Of a stretch of DNA of 64,000 nucleotides, positions 26,362 through 35,185 are shown in pieces (positions within the stretch are counted from its first letter, which is position 1; each line of letters starts with the position of its first letter). The stretch spans positions 1 through 64,000 of the forward strand of contig JBEKVM010000004.1 of NCBI GenBank assembly GCA_049513975.1. Direction: 5' to 3'. Origin of the DNA: JBEKOF01 sp049513975 (GTDB lineage Bacteria > Verrucomicrobiota > Verrucomicrobiia > Limisphaerales > Palsa-1400). A model generated the notes under the pieces. The model was not told the origin of the DNA, did not search any database, and worked only from the letters and a program-made list of their open reading frames with translations. The position numbers were made by a program, and so were the translations under genes.

Positions 26362-27408
26362 ATGACCTGTTGCGGCCTCCTGTTCGGCGGGCTGGTTTGG
26401 TGCGGCGTCGCTTTTGGCGGCGAGATTCACAGCGCGGCCATGGCGGGCGATCTGGAAAAGGTCAAAATGCTGGTCAAAACCGATCCAGAGCTGGTTTTGA
26501 GCAAGGATAAACAGGGGCTGACGCCTTTGCACTGGGCGGCGCAGAACGGCCCAACGGAAATGGTGGAATTCCTGCTGGCCCACAAGGCCGATGTCAACGC
26601 CAAGGGGGACCGAGGCACGACGCCTTTGCACATGGCGCAGGCTCTGGGACATTTGGATACGGTTAAATTGCTTTTGGCCAACAATGCGGAGGTCAATGCG
26701 AGGGATAATTACGGCAGGACGCCGTTGTTCGTTGCGGCGGCGTCCGGCCCCTCAGTCGAGGATACTAACGAGGAGAAAGTCGGCGGCGCGCTTTACGGCG
26801 GAAGTGGAATCATTGAGGAAGATCCCGCCACCCGGCAGGCATCGTTTGCCGCCCACAAGGAGGAAGTGGCGTTGTTGCTGGCCCACCATGCTGATGTGAA
26901 CGCGAAGGACAACACTGGCCGGACGGCATTGCACGGAGCCGCAGTGCTGGGCCTGACGAATACGGCGGAGTTGTTGCTGGCGAACAAGGCCGAGGCCTCC
27001 GCGAAGGACAACTGCGGCATAACGCCATTGCATCAAGCCGCGGAGTTCGGGCACAAGGACATGGTGGCGCTGTTGCTGGCAAACAAGGCGGAGGTCAACG
27101 CAGCCGACAACCGGGGCCTGACGCCAATGCACAATGCGGCGTTAGCGGGCCAAAAGGAGGTGGCGAAATTGCTGCTGGCCAACAAAGCCGACATCAATGC
27201 CAAAGACGAAAGCGGTCGAACGCCACTGCATTGGGCGATATCGAATGGCTATACGAATACGGTGATGTTTCTGCTGGCCAACCATGCCGACGTTTATGCC
27301 AAAGATAACAACGGCCAGACACCTTTGGACACCGCCGCAAGGAATGGCCGAAAAGACGCGGTGGAGTTGTTACGGGCCTGGATGGCGGAGATGAAAAGGT
27401 TGTATTGA
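26362..27408 (+). CDS. Exported ankyrin-repeat protein
   Basis: The 348-residue product has a signal peptide (about residues 1-20, ending G-V-A-F-G-G-E). After a capping repeat, eight ankyrin repeats follow, each about 33 residues, with the pattern G-x-T-P-L-H-x-A-A, L-L-L-A-x-x-A-x-V-N-A-K-D. The third repeat is split by about 45 extra residues that include G-G-A-L-Y-G-G-S-G. Ankyrin arrays bind proteins; no catalytic domain is present. The start at 26362 is chosen because upstream in-frame sequence is the translated dispersed repeat. Partner unknown. Confidence 0.85.
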   Translation: MTCCGLLFGGLVWCGVAFGGEIHSAAMAGDLEKVKMLVKTDPELVLSKDKQGLTPLHWAAQNGPTEMVEFLLAHKADVNAKGDRGTTPLHMAQALGHLDTVKLLLANNAEVNARDNYGRTPLFVAAASGPSVEDTNEEKVGGALYGGSGIIEEDPATRQASFAAHKEEVALLLAHHADVNAKDNTGRTALHGAAVLGLTNTAELLLANKAEASAKDNCGITPLHQAAEFGHKDMVALLLANKAEVNAADNRGLTPMHNAALAGQKEVAKLLLANKADINAKDESGRTPLHWAISNGYTNTVMFLLANHADVYAKDNNGQTPLDTAARNGRKDAVELLRAWMAEMKRLY

Positions 27409-27916
27409 AACATTCAGGGCGAAGTGGCGAAGGAAGTCTTCCTTACAGCAGATCGTTGTTGTCCGATGAAACAGAAAAGCGAACCGAAAGGGAAGCGGAT
27501 GACAACGAAGTTGATGGCTTGAATGGCTGCTCCTTTCGACGTTTTGATTCGCCCTTGCAGGGCTTGACGTGTTTTCGGGATTCGTGACCCAGGGCGGCGC
27601 GCGCAGGCTCGCTGGGCTATTGTCATTCGCCGCGTTGGGGCTGCGGCTTGGAGATTGGCGGCGGTTTGGGAGTATATGCCGCCCATACGGGGCTTTGGGC
27701 TTGGTTCCTGGGTTCTACAGAGATGCCGCGCCTACGGCGCTGGGGGCGGCGTTTGCATGCGGCCCGGATTTCTAAATTGAGGCGGGCGGGTGATGCGGGC
27801 GGCGAGGCGCGGCCCGCGGCACGCGAGGGCGCGTGCGCTCCCCGGAAGCGGGAAGAATCGGGGCTTGCGCCGCAGGCGCAACGCTACACACAGAACGCGG
27901 GGCGGAAGTGGAAGGA
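27409..27916. other. Intergenic region of degenerate repeats
   Basis: Between the ankyrin gene and the convergent oxidoreductase there is no supportable gene. The sequence contains a GGCACGCGAGGGCGCGTGCG-type block (27817-27840) like half of the ~150-bp element, and a GCCGCGCCTACGGCGC palindrome near 27727. Confidence 0.55.
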
Positions 27917-29107
27917 TCAGATCTTTTTGGGCAAGGGGGTCCAGGCGCCTTTTTTGGCGCTGCTCTTGACGCAGGATTCGATGAAGGCCAGGCCCATCCA
28001 GCCGTCTTCGATGTTGGCGTATTTGGAGCCGTCGCCGATGAATTTGCCGCCGGCCTGCCAGTGGCGCACGTCGGCTTCGAAACAGCGATGGAGGCGGGCG
28101 AAGGCGTCGTGGAAGGCTTCGGGATGGCCGCTGGGAAGGGTTGGCTCGGCCATGAGATCGGCGGGGATGTCGTTGGGCAGGAAACCGTCGCCGGGCGAGA
28201 CGGCGCCGCGCCAATAGGTGCGGTCGGGCTGGCCGGCCGTGCAAACGGTGAGGCTCTCCGGTTCTTCCTGGCGCCAGCGGAGAGTGCCTTTGGTGCCGGC
28301 GATGAGGATGCCGAGGTCATTTTTATGGCCGATGCAAATTTGCGAGGCGCGGACGAGGGCGTTGCCGCCGTTGCTCAGTTTGCAATAGATGGTGAAATGG
28401 TCGTCCAGTTGGCGGCCCTGGACGAAGGTTTCCAGTTGGGCGGAGACGGCGGAGACGTCCAGGCCGGTGACGTAACGCAGTTGCATGAGGGCGTGGGTGC
28501 CGATGTCGCCGCCGCAGCCGGAGCCGCCGGCGCGTTTTGGGTCCACCCGCCAAACGGCCTGCTGCTGGCCGCTGGCTTCGAGCTTGGTGGCGAGCCAGCC
28601 CTGGAGGTAATAGGAGTCCACCCAGCGGACCTGGCCGAGGAGGCCGGCGCGGACGATGTAGCGGCTCAAGCGGCTGGTCCAATGGCCCAGATAAGTATGG
28701 GCGACGCCGAAGGGAACGCCGAGTTTGCGGGCGGTCTTGACCAGGGCGCCGGCTTCCTTGAGGTTGAGGCAAAGGGGCTTTTCGCAGAAGACGGGGATGC
28801 CGGCCTTGAGGGCCTTCATGGCGGGGTCGAAGTGGACAAAATTAGGGGTGACGATGAGGATGTAATCCAGCCTTTGATCTTCGGGCAAGGTGCGGTTGGC
28901 GGCGATCATGTCGTCGTAGGAGCCGTAACCCTTGATTGGGTAGGGCCAGTTGGCGGCTTCTTCCAGGGCGATCTTTGGATCGGGAAAGAGCGCGCCCGCC
29001 ACGACGCGGCGGGTGCCGTCAAAGTGAATGGCCTTTTGATGGGGATGGACGATGAAGGCGCCGCGACCGCCGCCGACCAAGCCGACGTTAAGAGGTTTGT
29101 TTGACAT
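27917..29107 (-). CDS. Gfo/Idh/MocA family oxidoreductase
   Basis: At 396 residues the product has the N-terminal Rossmann fold (V-G-L-V-G-G-G-R-G-A), the conserved E-K-P-L motif in F-C-E-K-P-L-C-L-N, and the C-terminal alpha/beta domain. The family oxidises or reduces sugars and cyclitols with NAD(P). No sugar-transport or catabolic gene adjoins it, so the substrate is open. Unlike the family member at 40777 it has no export signal. Confidence 0.9.
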   Translation of the reverse strand: MSNKPLNVGLVGGGRGAFIVHPHQKAIHFDGTRRVVAGALFPDPKIALEEAANWPYPIKGYGSYDDMIAANRTLPEDQRLDYILIVTPNFVHFDPAMKALKAGIPVFCEKPLCLNLKEAGALVKTARKLGVPFGVAHTYLGHWTSRLSRYIVRAGLLGQVRWVDSYYLQGWLATKLEASGQQQAVWRVDPKRAGGSGCGGDIGTHALMQLRYVTGLDVSAVSAQLETFVQGRQLDDHFTIYCKLSNGGNALVRASQICIGHKNDLGILIAGTKGTLRWRQEEPESLTVCTAGQPDRTYWRGAVSPGDGFLPNDIPADLMAEPTLPSGHPEAFHDAFARLHRCFEADVRHWQAGGKFIGDGSKYANIEDGWMGLAFIESCVKSSAKKGAWTPLPKKI

Positions 29108-29495
29108 AATAATTCGTCAGGGTTGAGTGATGGTTAAAGTTTGGGCGTGGGAATGGGGGCATTTGACACAACCACCATTGGATGGGTGCAACCCCTCTCC
29201 CTAACCCTCTCCCCACTGCGTGGGGCGAGGGAATTGGCAAATCGCAAGGTGGCGGCATCAGGATGCGCCCCGTGGGAATGCCGGCCAAAACTAGGTGTTG
29301 AATTCCGCATGACGGCTCCTTTATAGTGGGTGGGGAATTTCGCGTCAACCAGCGACTTGCCCCGAATGATTAGCAATGTGCTCGCGGACTGACCCAAAGG
29401 GCGGGCCGGTTTCGGACGAAGGATTCCGCCGGCGGGACGCCGACGGAGGCGGTCGAGACGACCGCGCTCCCTGAGAAAGCGGCAAGGATCCAAAT
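29108..29495. other. Intergenic region with dispersed repeats
   Basis: The gap between the oxidoreductase and panD (transcribed divergently) is mostly the ~119-bp repeat at 29154-29271 plus a GC-rich palindromic block at 29418-29475 (CCGCCGGCGGGACGCCG). No other gene is seen. Confidence 0.6.
29154..29271. repeat. ~119-bp dispersed element, second copy
   Basis: Same order as the copy at 26221: GGGGGCAT left end, ACCACCATTGGATGGGTG, CTCTCCCTAACCCTCTCC, GTGGGGCGAGGGAATTGGC, and ATGCGCCCC right end. Confidence 0.85.
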
Positions 29496-29858
29496 ATGCA
29501 AGTGCAACTGTTAAAATCGAAAATACACCGCGGGCAAATCACGGGGAGCAACCTCAATTACGAGGGGAGCCTGACGATTGACCGGACGTTGATGGAGAAA
29601 GCGGGGCTGCGGGTCCACGAAAAGATCCTGGCGAGCAATCTGGCCAATGGGCACCGCTTTGAGACCTACGTGATTGCGGGCGAGGCTGGATCGGGGGCGA
29701 TCATCCTCAACGGGGCGACGTCGCATTTGGGCAAGGCGGGCGACCGGCTGACGATCATGAGCTTTGCCTGGATGGACGAGGAGGAGGCCCGACGCTGGCA
29801 TCCCCGGATTGTGGTGCTGGGCGAGGGGAACAAAATCATCAGCGAACGGGGCGCATGA
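29496..29858 (+). CDS. panD: Aspartate 1-decarboxylase
   Basis: The 120-residue proenzyme makes beta-alanine for pantothenate and coenzyme A. It self-cleaves between Gly24 and Ser25 (Y-E-G-S-L-T-I-D) to create the pyruvoyl cofactor, and both residues are at the standard positions. Lys9, Thr57 and Tyr58, important for processing and catalysis, are also in place. The C-terminal P-R-I-V-V-L-G-E-G-N-K motif matches the family. No other pantothenate gene is nearby. Confidence 0.94.
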   Translation: MQVQLLKSKIHRGQITGSNLNYEGSLTIDRTLMEKAGLRVHEKILASNLANGHRFETYVIAGEAGSGAIILNGATSHLGKAGDRLTIMSFAWMDEEEARRWHPRIVVLGEGNKIISERGA

Positions 29859-30001
29859 GAACGAATAATAGAGCTTCCTCCATCCTCCGGGCGCAACTTG
29901 AGCCTGCCACCCTTGCAAGGCGATGGAAGGAACCCCTGCCCATGAACGTGTTGGAATCCTCCTCTCCCCCGCCTCCGCCGGGCCTACGGCGGGCAGGCCG
30001 G

Positions 30002-30033
30002 CCCTCTCCTCCACAAGCTTGTGGAGGAGAGGG
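30002..30033. repeat. Perfect 16-bp-arm palindrome
   Basis: CCCTCTCCTCCACAAG is followed directly by its reverse complement. Variants of the same hairpin lie at 39020-39051 and 59776-59800, each in a gap between genes. Confidence 0.85.
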
Positions 30034-30161
30034 AGAAGAAGCGCGTGGTGGTTCAGCGGCACAATTAACCAGCTTTTTTGCTGGTTGGACTCTCTCCCTG
30101 AGCCTCTCCCCACTTCGTGGGGAGAGGGAACTGGCTAGCCTGCATATTTCACACCTCCAAA

Positions 30162-30231
30162 CGCCGCGTGAGGGCACGCGGCCTACAGGAGCCGCCGGAC
30201 GTGTTTGTAGGCCGCGTGCCCTCACGCGGCG
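30162..30231. repeat. 26-bp perfect inverted repeat
   Basis: The arms 30162-30187 and 30206-30231 are exact reverse complements around an 18-base loop; the core is GCCGCGTGAGGGCACGCGGC. One arm of this sequence is inside the MITE at 16922-16947. It is not followed by a T-run, so it is not an intrinsic terminator. Confidence 0.85.
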
Positions 30232-30335
30232 CACTGTTTTGGGGCTTCCATCGGAGTGTGAATTATGCGGGCAAGTCGCATGGTGGCAGCAGAGATGCGC
30301 CTCCATCCTCCATCTTTCAGCCACACTCTGATCAC

Positions 30336-31352
30336 ATGCTGACCGCCGCGCAACTTGCCCAAGAACTGCAGGGAGAAGTCCTGGGCGATGGCTCGATCGT
30401 CCTGAGCGGTTTCGCGCCCGCCGAGACGGCCAAAGCGGGCGATCTGACCTTCGCGGAAAACGAGGCTTATTTCGCCAAGGCGGAACAAAGCGCCGCCGCG
30501 GCCATTCTGGTGGATGGCCCGTTCACCTCGGCCCGCAAAGTGCTGATACGCGTGCGCAACGCGCGGATAGCCTTTGCGCGGGTGCTGCCGTGGTTTTTTC
30601 CGGAAAGAATATACTCCGCCGGGGTCCACGCGACGGCGCTGATCGCGGCTTCGGCGCAGATAGATGCGACGGCGCATGTCGGCCCGTTTTGTCACATTGG
30701 GGAGAAGGCGCAAATTGGGGCGCGGGCGGTTTTGCAGGGCGGCAACCACGTGGGGGAAAACAGCATCATTGGCGCGGAGACGAATCTGTTTCCCGGGGTG
30801 ATTCTATATCCGCAGACGCAGATCGGGCAGCGGGTGAGAATCCATGCCGGGGCGGTGATCGGGGCGGATGGATTCGGCTACGTGTTTGACGGGGGCATCC
30901 ATCGCAAGGTGCCGCAAGCGGGGCAGGTCATCATCCACGACGACGTGGAAATCGGGGCCAACGTGACGATAGACCGGGGCGCGCTGGGGCCGACGGTGAT
31001 TGGGCGGGGGACCAAAATAGACAATCTGGTGCAGATCGCGCACAACGTGACGGTTGGGGAGCATTGCCTGGTGGTGGCGCAAGTGGGTGTGGCCGGGAGC
31101 ACGGCGATCGGCAAATACACCACGCTGGCGGGACAAGTGGGCATCGCGGGCCATCTGAAAATCGGCGAGCAAGTCATCGTGGCGGCGCAATCCGGGGTGA
31201 TGCATGACATACCGGACGGGGGCAAATGGCTGGGAGCGCCGGCGCAGCCGGACCGGCAAGCCAAGCGGCAAATCATCGCCCTGCAGCAATTGCCGGAATT
31301 GATCCGGCGGGTCAAGGAGTTGGAGAAACGAGTGGCGGAAAAGGCGGAGTAA
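30336..31352 (+). CDS. lpxD: UDP-3-O-acylglucosamine N-acyltransferase
   Basis: At 338 residues this is a normal-length LpxD, the third step of lipid A synthesis. The N-terminal uridine-binding domain (A-G-D-L-T-F-A-E-N) leads into a left-handed beta-helix of hexapeptide repeats. The catalytic His lies in Q-I-A-H-N-V-T-V-G, and a C-terminal helix follows. The start at 30336 is used because homology begins there and upstream in-frame codons are repeat sequence. It shows that the cell makes lipid A. lpxA and lpxC are not adjacent. Confidence 0.94.
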   Translation: MLTAAQLAQELQGEVLGDGSIVLSGFAPAETAKAGDLTFAENEAYFAKAEQSAAAAILVDGPFTSARKVLIRVRNARIAFARVLPWFFPERIYSAGVHATALIAASAQIDATAHVGPFCHIGEKAQIGARAVLQGGNHVGENSIIGAETNLFPGVILYPQTQIGQRVRIHAGAVIGADGFGYVFDGGIHRKVPQAGQVIIHDDVEIGANVTIDRGALGPTVIGRGTKIDNLVQIAHNVTVGEHCLVVAQVGVAGSTAIGKYTTLAGQVGIAGHLKIGEQVIVAAQSGVMHDIPDGGKWLGAPAQPDRQAKRQIIALQQLPELIRRVKELEKRVAEKAE

Positions 31353-31407
31353 GACACAGGACAGCCCGCCCGTAATCTCCGCAAAAGCCGGCAATGCGGC
31401 GCCTCAA

Positions 31408-31736
31408 AAGCGTTCGGCGGGACGCCGGACGCGGGGGGCGAGACGCCCGCGCTCCCGGAACACTTGCAGTTCGGCGGTTCAAGATGATGTGTGTGATATG
31501 CAAGGAAGCGGCCGGCGAGGGCGCCGACCGCCACACGCGGGGGCGCGTATGCTCCCCGGAAGGGTTCGCGGCCGGCTTGGGCGGCGGGCGGGACGCCCGC
31601 GCTCCCCGAACACTTGCAGTTCGGCGGTTCAAGATGATGTGTGTGATATGCAAGGAAGCGGCCGGCGAGGGCGCCGACCGCCACACGCGGGGGCGCGTAT
31701 GCTCCCCGGAAGGGTTCGCGCCCGGCTTGGGCGAGG
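31408..31736. repeat. ~150-bp composite GC-hairpin element, tandemly duplicated
   Basis: One complete unit (31408-31559) is followed by a second partial unit (from about 31581) at an exact 150-base offset: GAACACTTGCAGTTCGGCGG occurs at 31458 and 31608. Each unit has a left hairpin (GCGGGACGCC type), a less GC-rich middle, and a right block GAGGGCGCCGACCGCCACAC then GGGGGCGCGTATGCTCC. It occupies the lpxD to tonB-like gap (31353-31794), where no gene is seen. Single copies lie at 35878 and 39933. Confidence 0.88.
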
Positions 31737-31794
31737 AATTGGCCCTGCGGCGGGGTATTGCGAATTTTGCGCGATGTGGGAAGATTGTTGAAGG

Positions 31795-32817
31795 ATGACG
31801 GTTGCACAATCCAGAGGCGCGAATGCCGCGGGGCAGTTATTGCTCAAGGCGGTGGCCATATCGGTGGCCATCCACCTGGGGGCTTTTGGCGCGTGGAAAT
31901 GGGGCCAAACCCACATTTTGTGGAAGGGCCTGCCCGTGCCCGCCTGGCTGCAACTCACGCCGCCCAAGTTGCATGCCACCCCCGCGCGCCCGCTTCGCGC
32001 CGTCCAACCCCCCCGGCCGCCGCCCCTGCTCTATGTGGATGTGGACCCCGCTTTGGCCGCCGCGCAGCCGCCGGCAAATCCCAAGTTTTACAGCACGGCG
32101 GACACCGTCGCCGCCAACCCGGAAAAGAAAGTCCCGTCCGATGAGCCGCAAATAACCGGGACGCAGGACAAGGTGATGAAAACCGTGGCCCCCGGGGCGC
32201 GGTCGGTGCCGTTGCAGCCCTCGCCGCCGGCGGAGGCAAAAGCGGAAACGGCGGAAAAGGAGTCCGCCGAAAGCAAGGCGCTGTCCAAGCCGAGTTACAC
32301 GGCGGGCGGGCTGGCGGACGCCAAGCCGGCCCAGAAGATGGAGGAGAGAAAAGGAATCTCCGAATCGGACAATGGGACGGAGGCGGCGACGGAGCCGAAA
32401 CATGAACGGCCGCGCACGCTGGCGCAAGCGCGGGAGCGACAGGGAGCGCCGGGCGAGAGAATGCGGCAGGAGGGAGGGGCCAACCGGGTGGCGATGGATC
32501 CTGCGGTGGACGCGGTGCGGACGGTTTATGGGGATTATGACCGGGATTTTATAGACGCGGTGCAGCAGCGGTGGTTTGAGCTGCTGAGGGAACGGCAGGA
32601 CACGGTGGCGGGAAGAGTGGTGCTGGAATTCAACCTGCATGCCAACGGACGGATCAGCGACATGAAAATGCAGTTCAGCGATGTCAATGAATTGCTCACG
32701 CTGATCTGCCAGCAGGCGGTGCAGGACCCGGCCCCATACAAAGAGTGGCCGCGGGAAATGCGCCGGGAGATTACGGACCCGCGGCAGATTCGGTTTACTT
32801 TTTACTATTCCAATTGA
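31795..32817 (+). CDS. TonB/TolA-like energy transducer
   Basis: The 340-residue product has one N-terminal membrane helix (about residues 15-33) and then a Pro-rich stretch with P-P-R-P-P-P. A long Ala/Glu/Lys-rich region crosses the periplasm. The C-terminal domain (about residues 240-340) contains D-F-I-D-A-V-Q-Q-R-W-F-E-L-L and G-R-V-V-L-E-F-N-L-H-A-N-G-R-I, a TonB/TolA C-terminal pattern. It would pass the energy of an ExbBD motor to the outer membrane. Genes for such a motor follow directly. TonB and TolA roles cannot be told apart here. Confidence 0.75.
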   Translation: MTVAQSRGANAAGQLLLKAVAISVAIHLGAFGAWKWGQTHILWKGLPVPAWLQLTPPKLHATPARPLRAVQPPRPPPLLYVDVDPALAAAQPPANPKFYSTADTVAANPEKKVPSDEPQITGTQDKVMKTVAPGARSVPLQPSPPAEAKAETAEKESAESKALSKPSYTAGGLADAKPAQKMEERKGISESDNGTEAATEPKHERPRTLAQARERQGAPGERMRQEGGANRVAMDPAVDAVRTVYGDYDRDFIDAVQQRWFELLRERQDTVAGRVVLEFNLHANGRISDMKMQFSDVNELLTLICQQAVQDPAPYKEWPREMRREITDPRQIRFTFYYSN

Positions 32818-32843
32818 GCGGTTAACCTCAAGCTGGCTGAAAC

Positions 32844-33485
32844 ATGGAAGAAATCATCAAATACATGATATTGGGATCGTTGTTGCTGACATCGGTGGTC
32901 GGCCTGGCCATCATCATCGAGCGGGGCGTGGCGTTGCGGGCGGGCACGATCATTCCGCCGTCGGTGGAAGACGCGCTGGAGGCGTGCCGGACGGAGGCGG
33001 ACTGGCCGGCGTTGCAACGGATATGCGAACAGAATCCCTCGCCGTTAAGCCGGCTGCTGTTGCAGGCGGGACTGCGGCGCAACTGGCCGAAAGCGGAGAA
33101 TGCCGGGGCGCTGGAAACGACGGCGCGGCACGAGGTGTCGAGAATGGAGCGGCGCCTGGTGATATTGGAAATCGTGGTGGGGATCGCGCCCTTGATGGGG
33201 CTGGTGGGAACGATTTACGGGTTGATCGAACTATTCGGGGGTCTGGAGGAGGCGGGACTGGGGGACAACAGCGGGGTGGCCCGAGGCATCGCGCTGGCCT
33301 TGAGGGCCACGATGATGGGCCTGGTGACGGCGATTCCGTCGCTGATCGCCTGGAGCTACTACAGCAAAAAAGTGGAAAATCTGGCGGTGGAAATGGCGGC
33401 GCTGTGCGACCAATTTCTCACCCGGCAATATCACCGCGACGAGGAGGGGGAACCGGAAGAGGCGCCCGCGCGGCGGCGCCCCTGA
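32844..33485 (+). CDS. exbB: MotA/TolQ/ExbB proton channel family protein
   Basis: The 213-residue product has three membrane segments (about residues 8-25, 110-130 and 150-172). The conserved loop is G-I-A-P-L-M-G-L-V-G-T-I-Y-G-L-I, and the third segment is A-L-R-A-T-M-M-G-L-V-T-A-I-P. It should assemble with the ExbD/TolR encoded 5 bases downstream into the proton-driven motor. Confidence 0.9.
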   Translation: MEEIIKYMILGSLLLTSVVGLAIIIERGVALRAGTIIPPSVEDALEACRTEADWPALQRICEQNPSPLSRLLLQAGLRRNWPKAENAGALETTARHEVSRMERRLVILEIVVGIAPLMGLVGTIYGLIELFGGLEEAGLGDNSGVARGIALALRATMMGLVTAIPSLIAWSYYSKKVENLAVEMAALCDQFLTRQYHRDEEGEPEEAPARRRP

Positions 33486-33490
33486 CAGCC

Positions 33491-33901
33491 ATGAAGTTCA
33501 TCACGCATAAACGGCCGCAGACCCCGACGATCATCATCGTTTCGCTGATTGATGTGCTGCTGGTGGTGCTGATTTTTCTGATGGTGACGACGACGGCCAA
33601 GCAACAGCCGTCGGTGCGGCTGGCGCTGCCGGAATCCAAGCAGCCCAACAAAACCGGGGCGACGGAGAACGCGCTGGTGGTGACGATTCCGAAGCAAGGG
33701 CCGATCTACCTGAAGAGCGATCCGGTGACGCTGGACAGCCTGCAAGAGAAACTGACGGAGGCGGTGCGGGCCAATCCGCACACCACGCTGGCCATCCGGG
33801 CGGACACGGACGCGGCCTTCGGCCAGGTGCTCAAAGTGGTGCAAGCGGCCAGCGCGGCGCACATCCCGGTGTCGGGCGCGTTTGTCAAGGTGGCGCCGTA
33901 A
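33491..33901 (+). CDS. exbD: ExbD/TolR family protein
   Basis: This 136-residue protein has one N-terminal membrane helix with the essential Asp (S-L-I-D-V-L-L-V-V-L-I-F) and a periplasmic domain with D-T-D-A-A-F-G-Q-V-L. The ATG at 33491 is five bases after the ExbB stop. It completes a TonB-ExbB-ExbD set. It is separate from the set at 44107-46338. Confidence 0.9.
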   Translation: MKFITHKRPQTPTIIIVSLIDVLLVVLIFLMVTTTAKQQPSVRLALPESKQPNKTGATENALVVTIPKQGPIYLKSDPVTLDSLQEKLTEAVRANPHTTLAIRADTDAAFGQVLKVVQAASAAHIPVSGAFVKVAP

Positions 33902-33972
33902 GACCTTCCCCGCCTGCTTCCGAAGAACTGGAGGGCACGGCGCGAGAATCTTGGCCAGGTTTGGTTGGCAAA

Positions 33973-34014
33973 GAATAGGACGGATAGGACAAATGGGACG
34001 AATGGGACGAATGA
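33973..34014. repeat. 9-bp tandem array (GGACGAATG type)
   Basis: About four degenerate units of GGACGAATG/GGACGGATA lie downstream of exbD. A shorter array of the same unit is at 37351-37375. Confidence 0.8.
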
Positions 34015-34091
34015 ACTGAAGGATTTTGTCGCGCGCCCAGAGGCGGAGGCGGTTTTGAACGGGAGAAGGCAACGCCCGGGAAAACCCGTTT

Positions 34092-35096
34092 TTATTTCAG
34101 CAGTTCCTCGGCGATTTGGACGGCGTTGAGGGCGGCGCCCTTGAGGAGCTGGTCGCCGGCCACCCAGAAACAAAGGCCGTTGTCAAGCGCACAGTCCAGG
34201 CGGAGCCGGCCGACCTGGCAATTATATTTTTCCGCGGCGGCCAGCGGCAGGGGATATTCGTGCCTGGCGGGATCGTCCACGACATCCAGGCCGGGGGCCT
34301 TGAGGAGGACGGCGCGGGCGGCGGCGACGGTGACCGGTTTTTCAAATTCGGCGCTGACGGCGATGGAATGGGCGCGGTAAACGGGCACGCGCACGCAGGT
34401 GACGCTGGCGCGAAAGGCGGGATGGTGCATGATTTTGCGGCCTTCGTTTTCCATCTTGGCCTCTTCCTTGGTGTAACCGTTGGGCAGGAAAACGTCCACC
34501 TGCGGGAGGACGTTGAAAGCGATTTGATGGGGATAGACCTCGCGGGTGACCGGCTGGCCGGCGACGACCTGACCGACCTGGCGTTGCAATTCCTGGATGG
34601 CTTTGGCCCCGGTGCCGGAAACGGCCTGGTAACTGGAGGCGAAGATGCGGGTGACGCGGAAGGCCTGATGCAACGGGTAGAGGGCCATCAGGGTAATGGC
34701 GGTGGTGCAATTGGGATTGGCAATGATGCCGCGGTGATTTTTCAGGTCGGCGGCGTTGATTTCGGGAATGACCAGAGGGACGGCATCGTCCATGCGGAAG
34801 GCGCTGGAATTATCAATGACCACGCAGCCGGCTTTGGCGGCGAGTGGGGCAAATTCCCTGGAAATGGCGCCGCCGGCGCTGAAGAGGGCGAGGTCAACAC
34901 CCGCGAAGGAGTTTTTGGTCAATTCCTGGACGGGAATGTCGCGGCCGTGAAAGGGCAGGGTTTTGCCGGCGGAGCGGGCCGAGGCCAGCAAAGTCAGTTG
35001 GCCCACTGGAAAGTTACGCTTTTCCAGCGTCTTGATCATTTCCAGTCCGACAGCGCCGGTGGCGCCGACGACGGCCACGTTGGGTTTTGATTTCAT
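34092..35096 (-). CDS. asd: Aspartate-semialdehyde dehydrogenase
   Basis: The 334-residue enzyme reduces aspartyl phosphate to the semialdehyde, the branch point for lysine, diaminopimelate, methionine and threonine. The NADP motif V-V-G-A-T-G-A-V-G is at the N-terminus. The catalytic Cys lies in N-P-N-C-T-T, with Q-A-V-S-G-T-G-A-K-A after it. The substrate His is in the C-terminal half. It stands alone, convergent with exbD. Confidence 0.95.
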   Translation of the reverse strand: MKSKPNVAVVGATGAVGLEMIKTLEKRNFPVGQLTLLASARSAGKTLPFHGRDIPVQELTKNSFAGVDLALFSAGGAISREFAPLAAKAGCVVIDNSSAFRMDDAVPLVIPEINAADLKNHRGIIANPNCTTAITLMALYPLHQAFRVTRIFASSYQAVSGTGAKAIQELQRQVGQVVAGQPVTREVYPHQIAFNVLPQVDVFLPNGYTKEEAKMENEGRKIMHHPAFRASVTCVRVPVYRAHSIAVSAEFEKPVTVAAARAVLLKAPGLDVVDDPARHEYPLPLAAAEKYNCQVGRLRLDCALDNGLCFWVAGDQLLKGAALNAVQIAEELLK

Positions 35097-35185
35097 AATC
35101 GGGCGGGGAATATAGCGCGTAAAAGCCGGATGTCAATTGAGACCCCCCGACATTCTGGCGCCTCCCTCCGCTCCACGCTATTGGG

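Larger units (their letters stand above)
29859..30335. other. Intergenic region packed with palindromic repeats
   Basis: The panD-lpxD gap contains three separate palindromes: the CCCTCTCCTCC hairpin (30002-30033), an AACCAGC/GCTGGTT hairpin near 30067, and a 26-bp perfect inverted repeat (30162-30231). Fragments of the ~119-bp element (CCTCTCCCCACTTCGTGGGG at 30101 and GTCGCATGGTGGCAGC at 30276) flank the last one. No gene is supported. Confidence 0.65.

Noticed and set aside
29859..30335. Small proteins in the panD-lpxD gap
   Set aside because: Open frames there are built from dispersed palindromes; none has its own start signal or domain.
31408..31736. CRISPR array
   Set aside because: There are only two units with a 150-base period, the repeats cover the whole unit with no unique spacers, and no cas gene is present.
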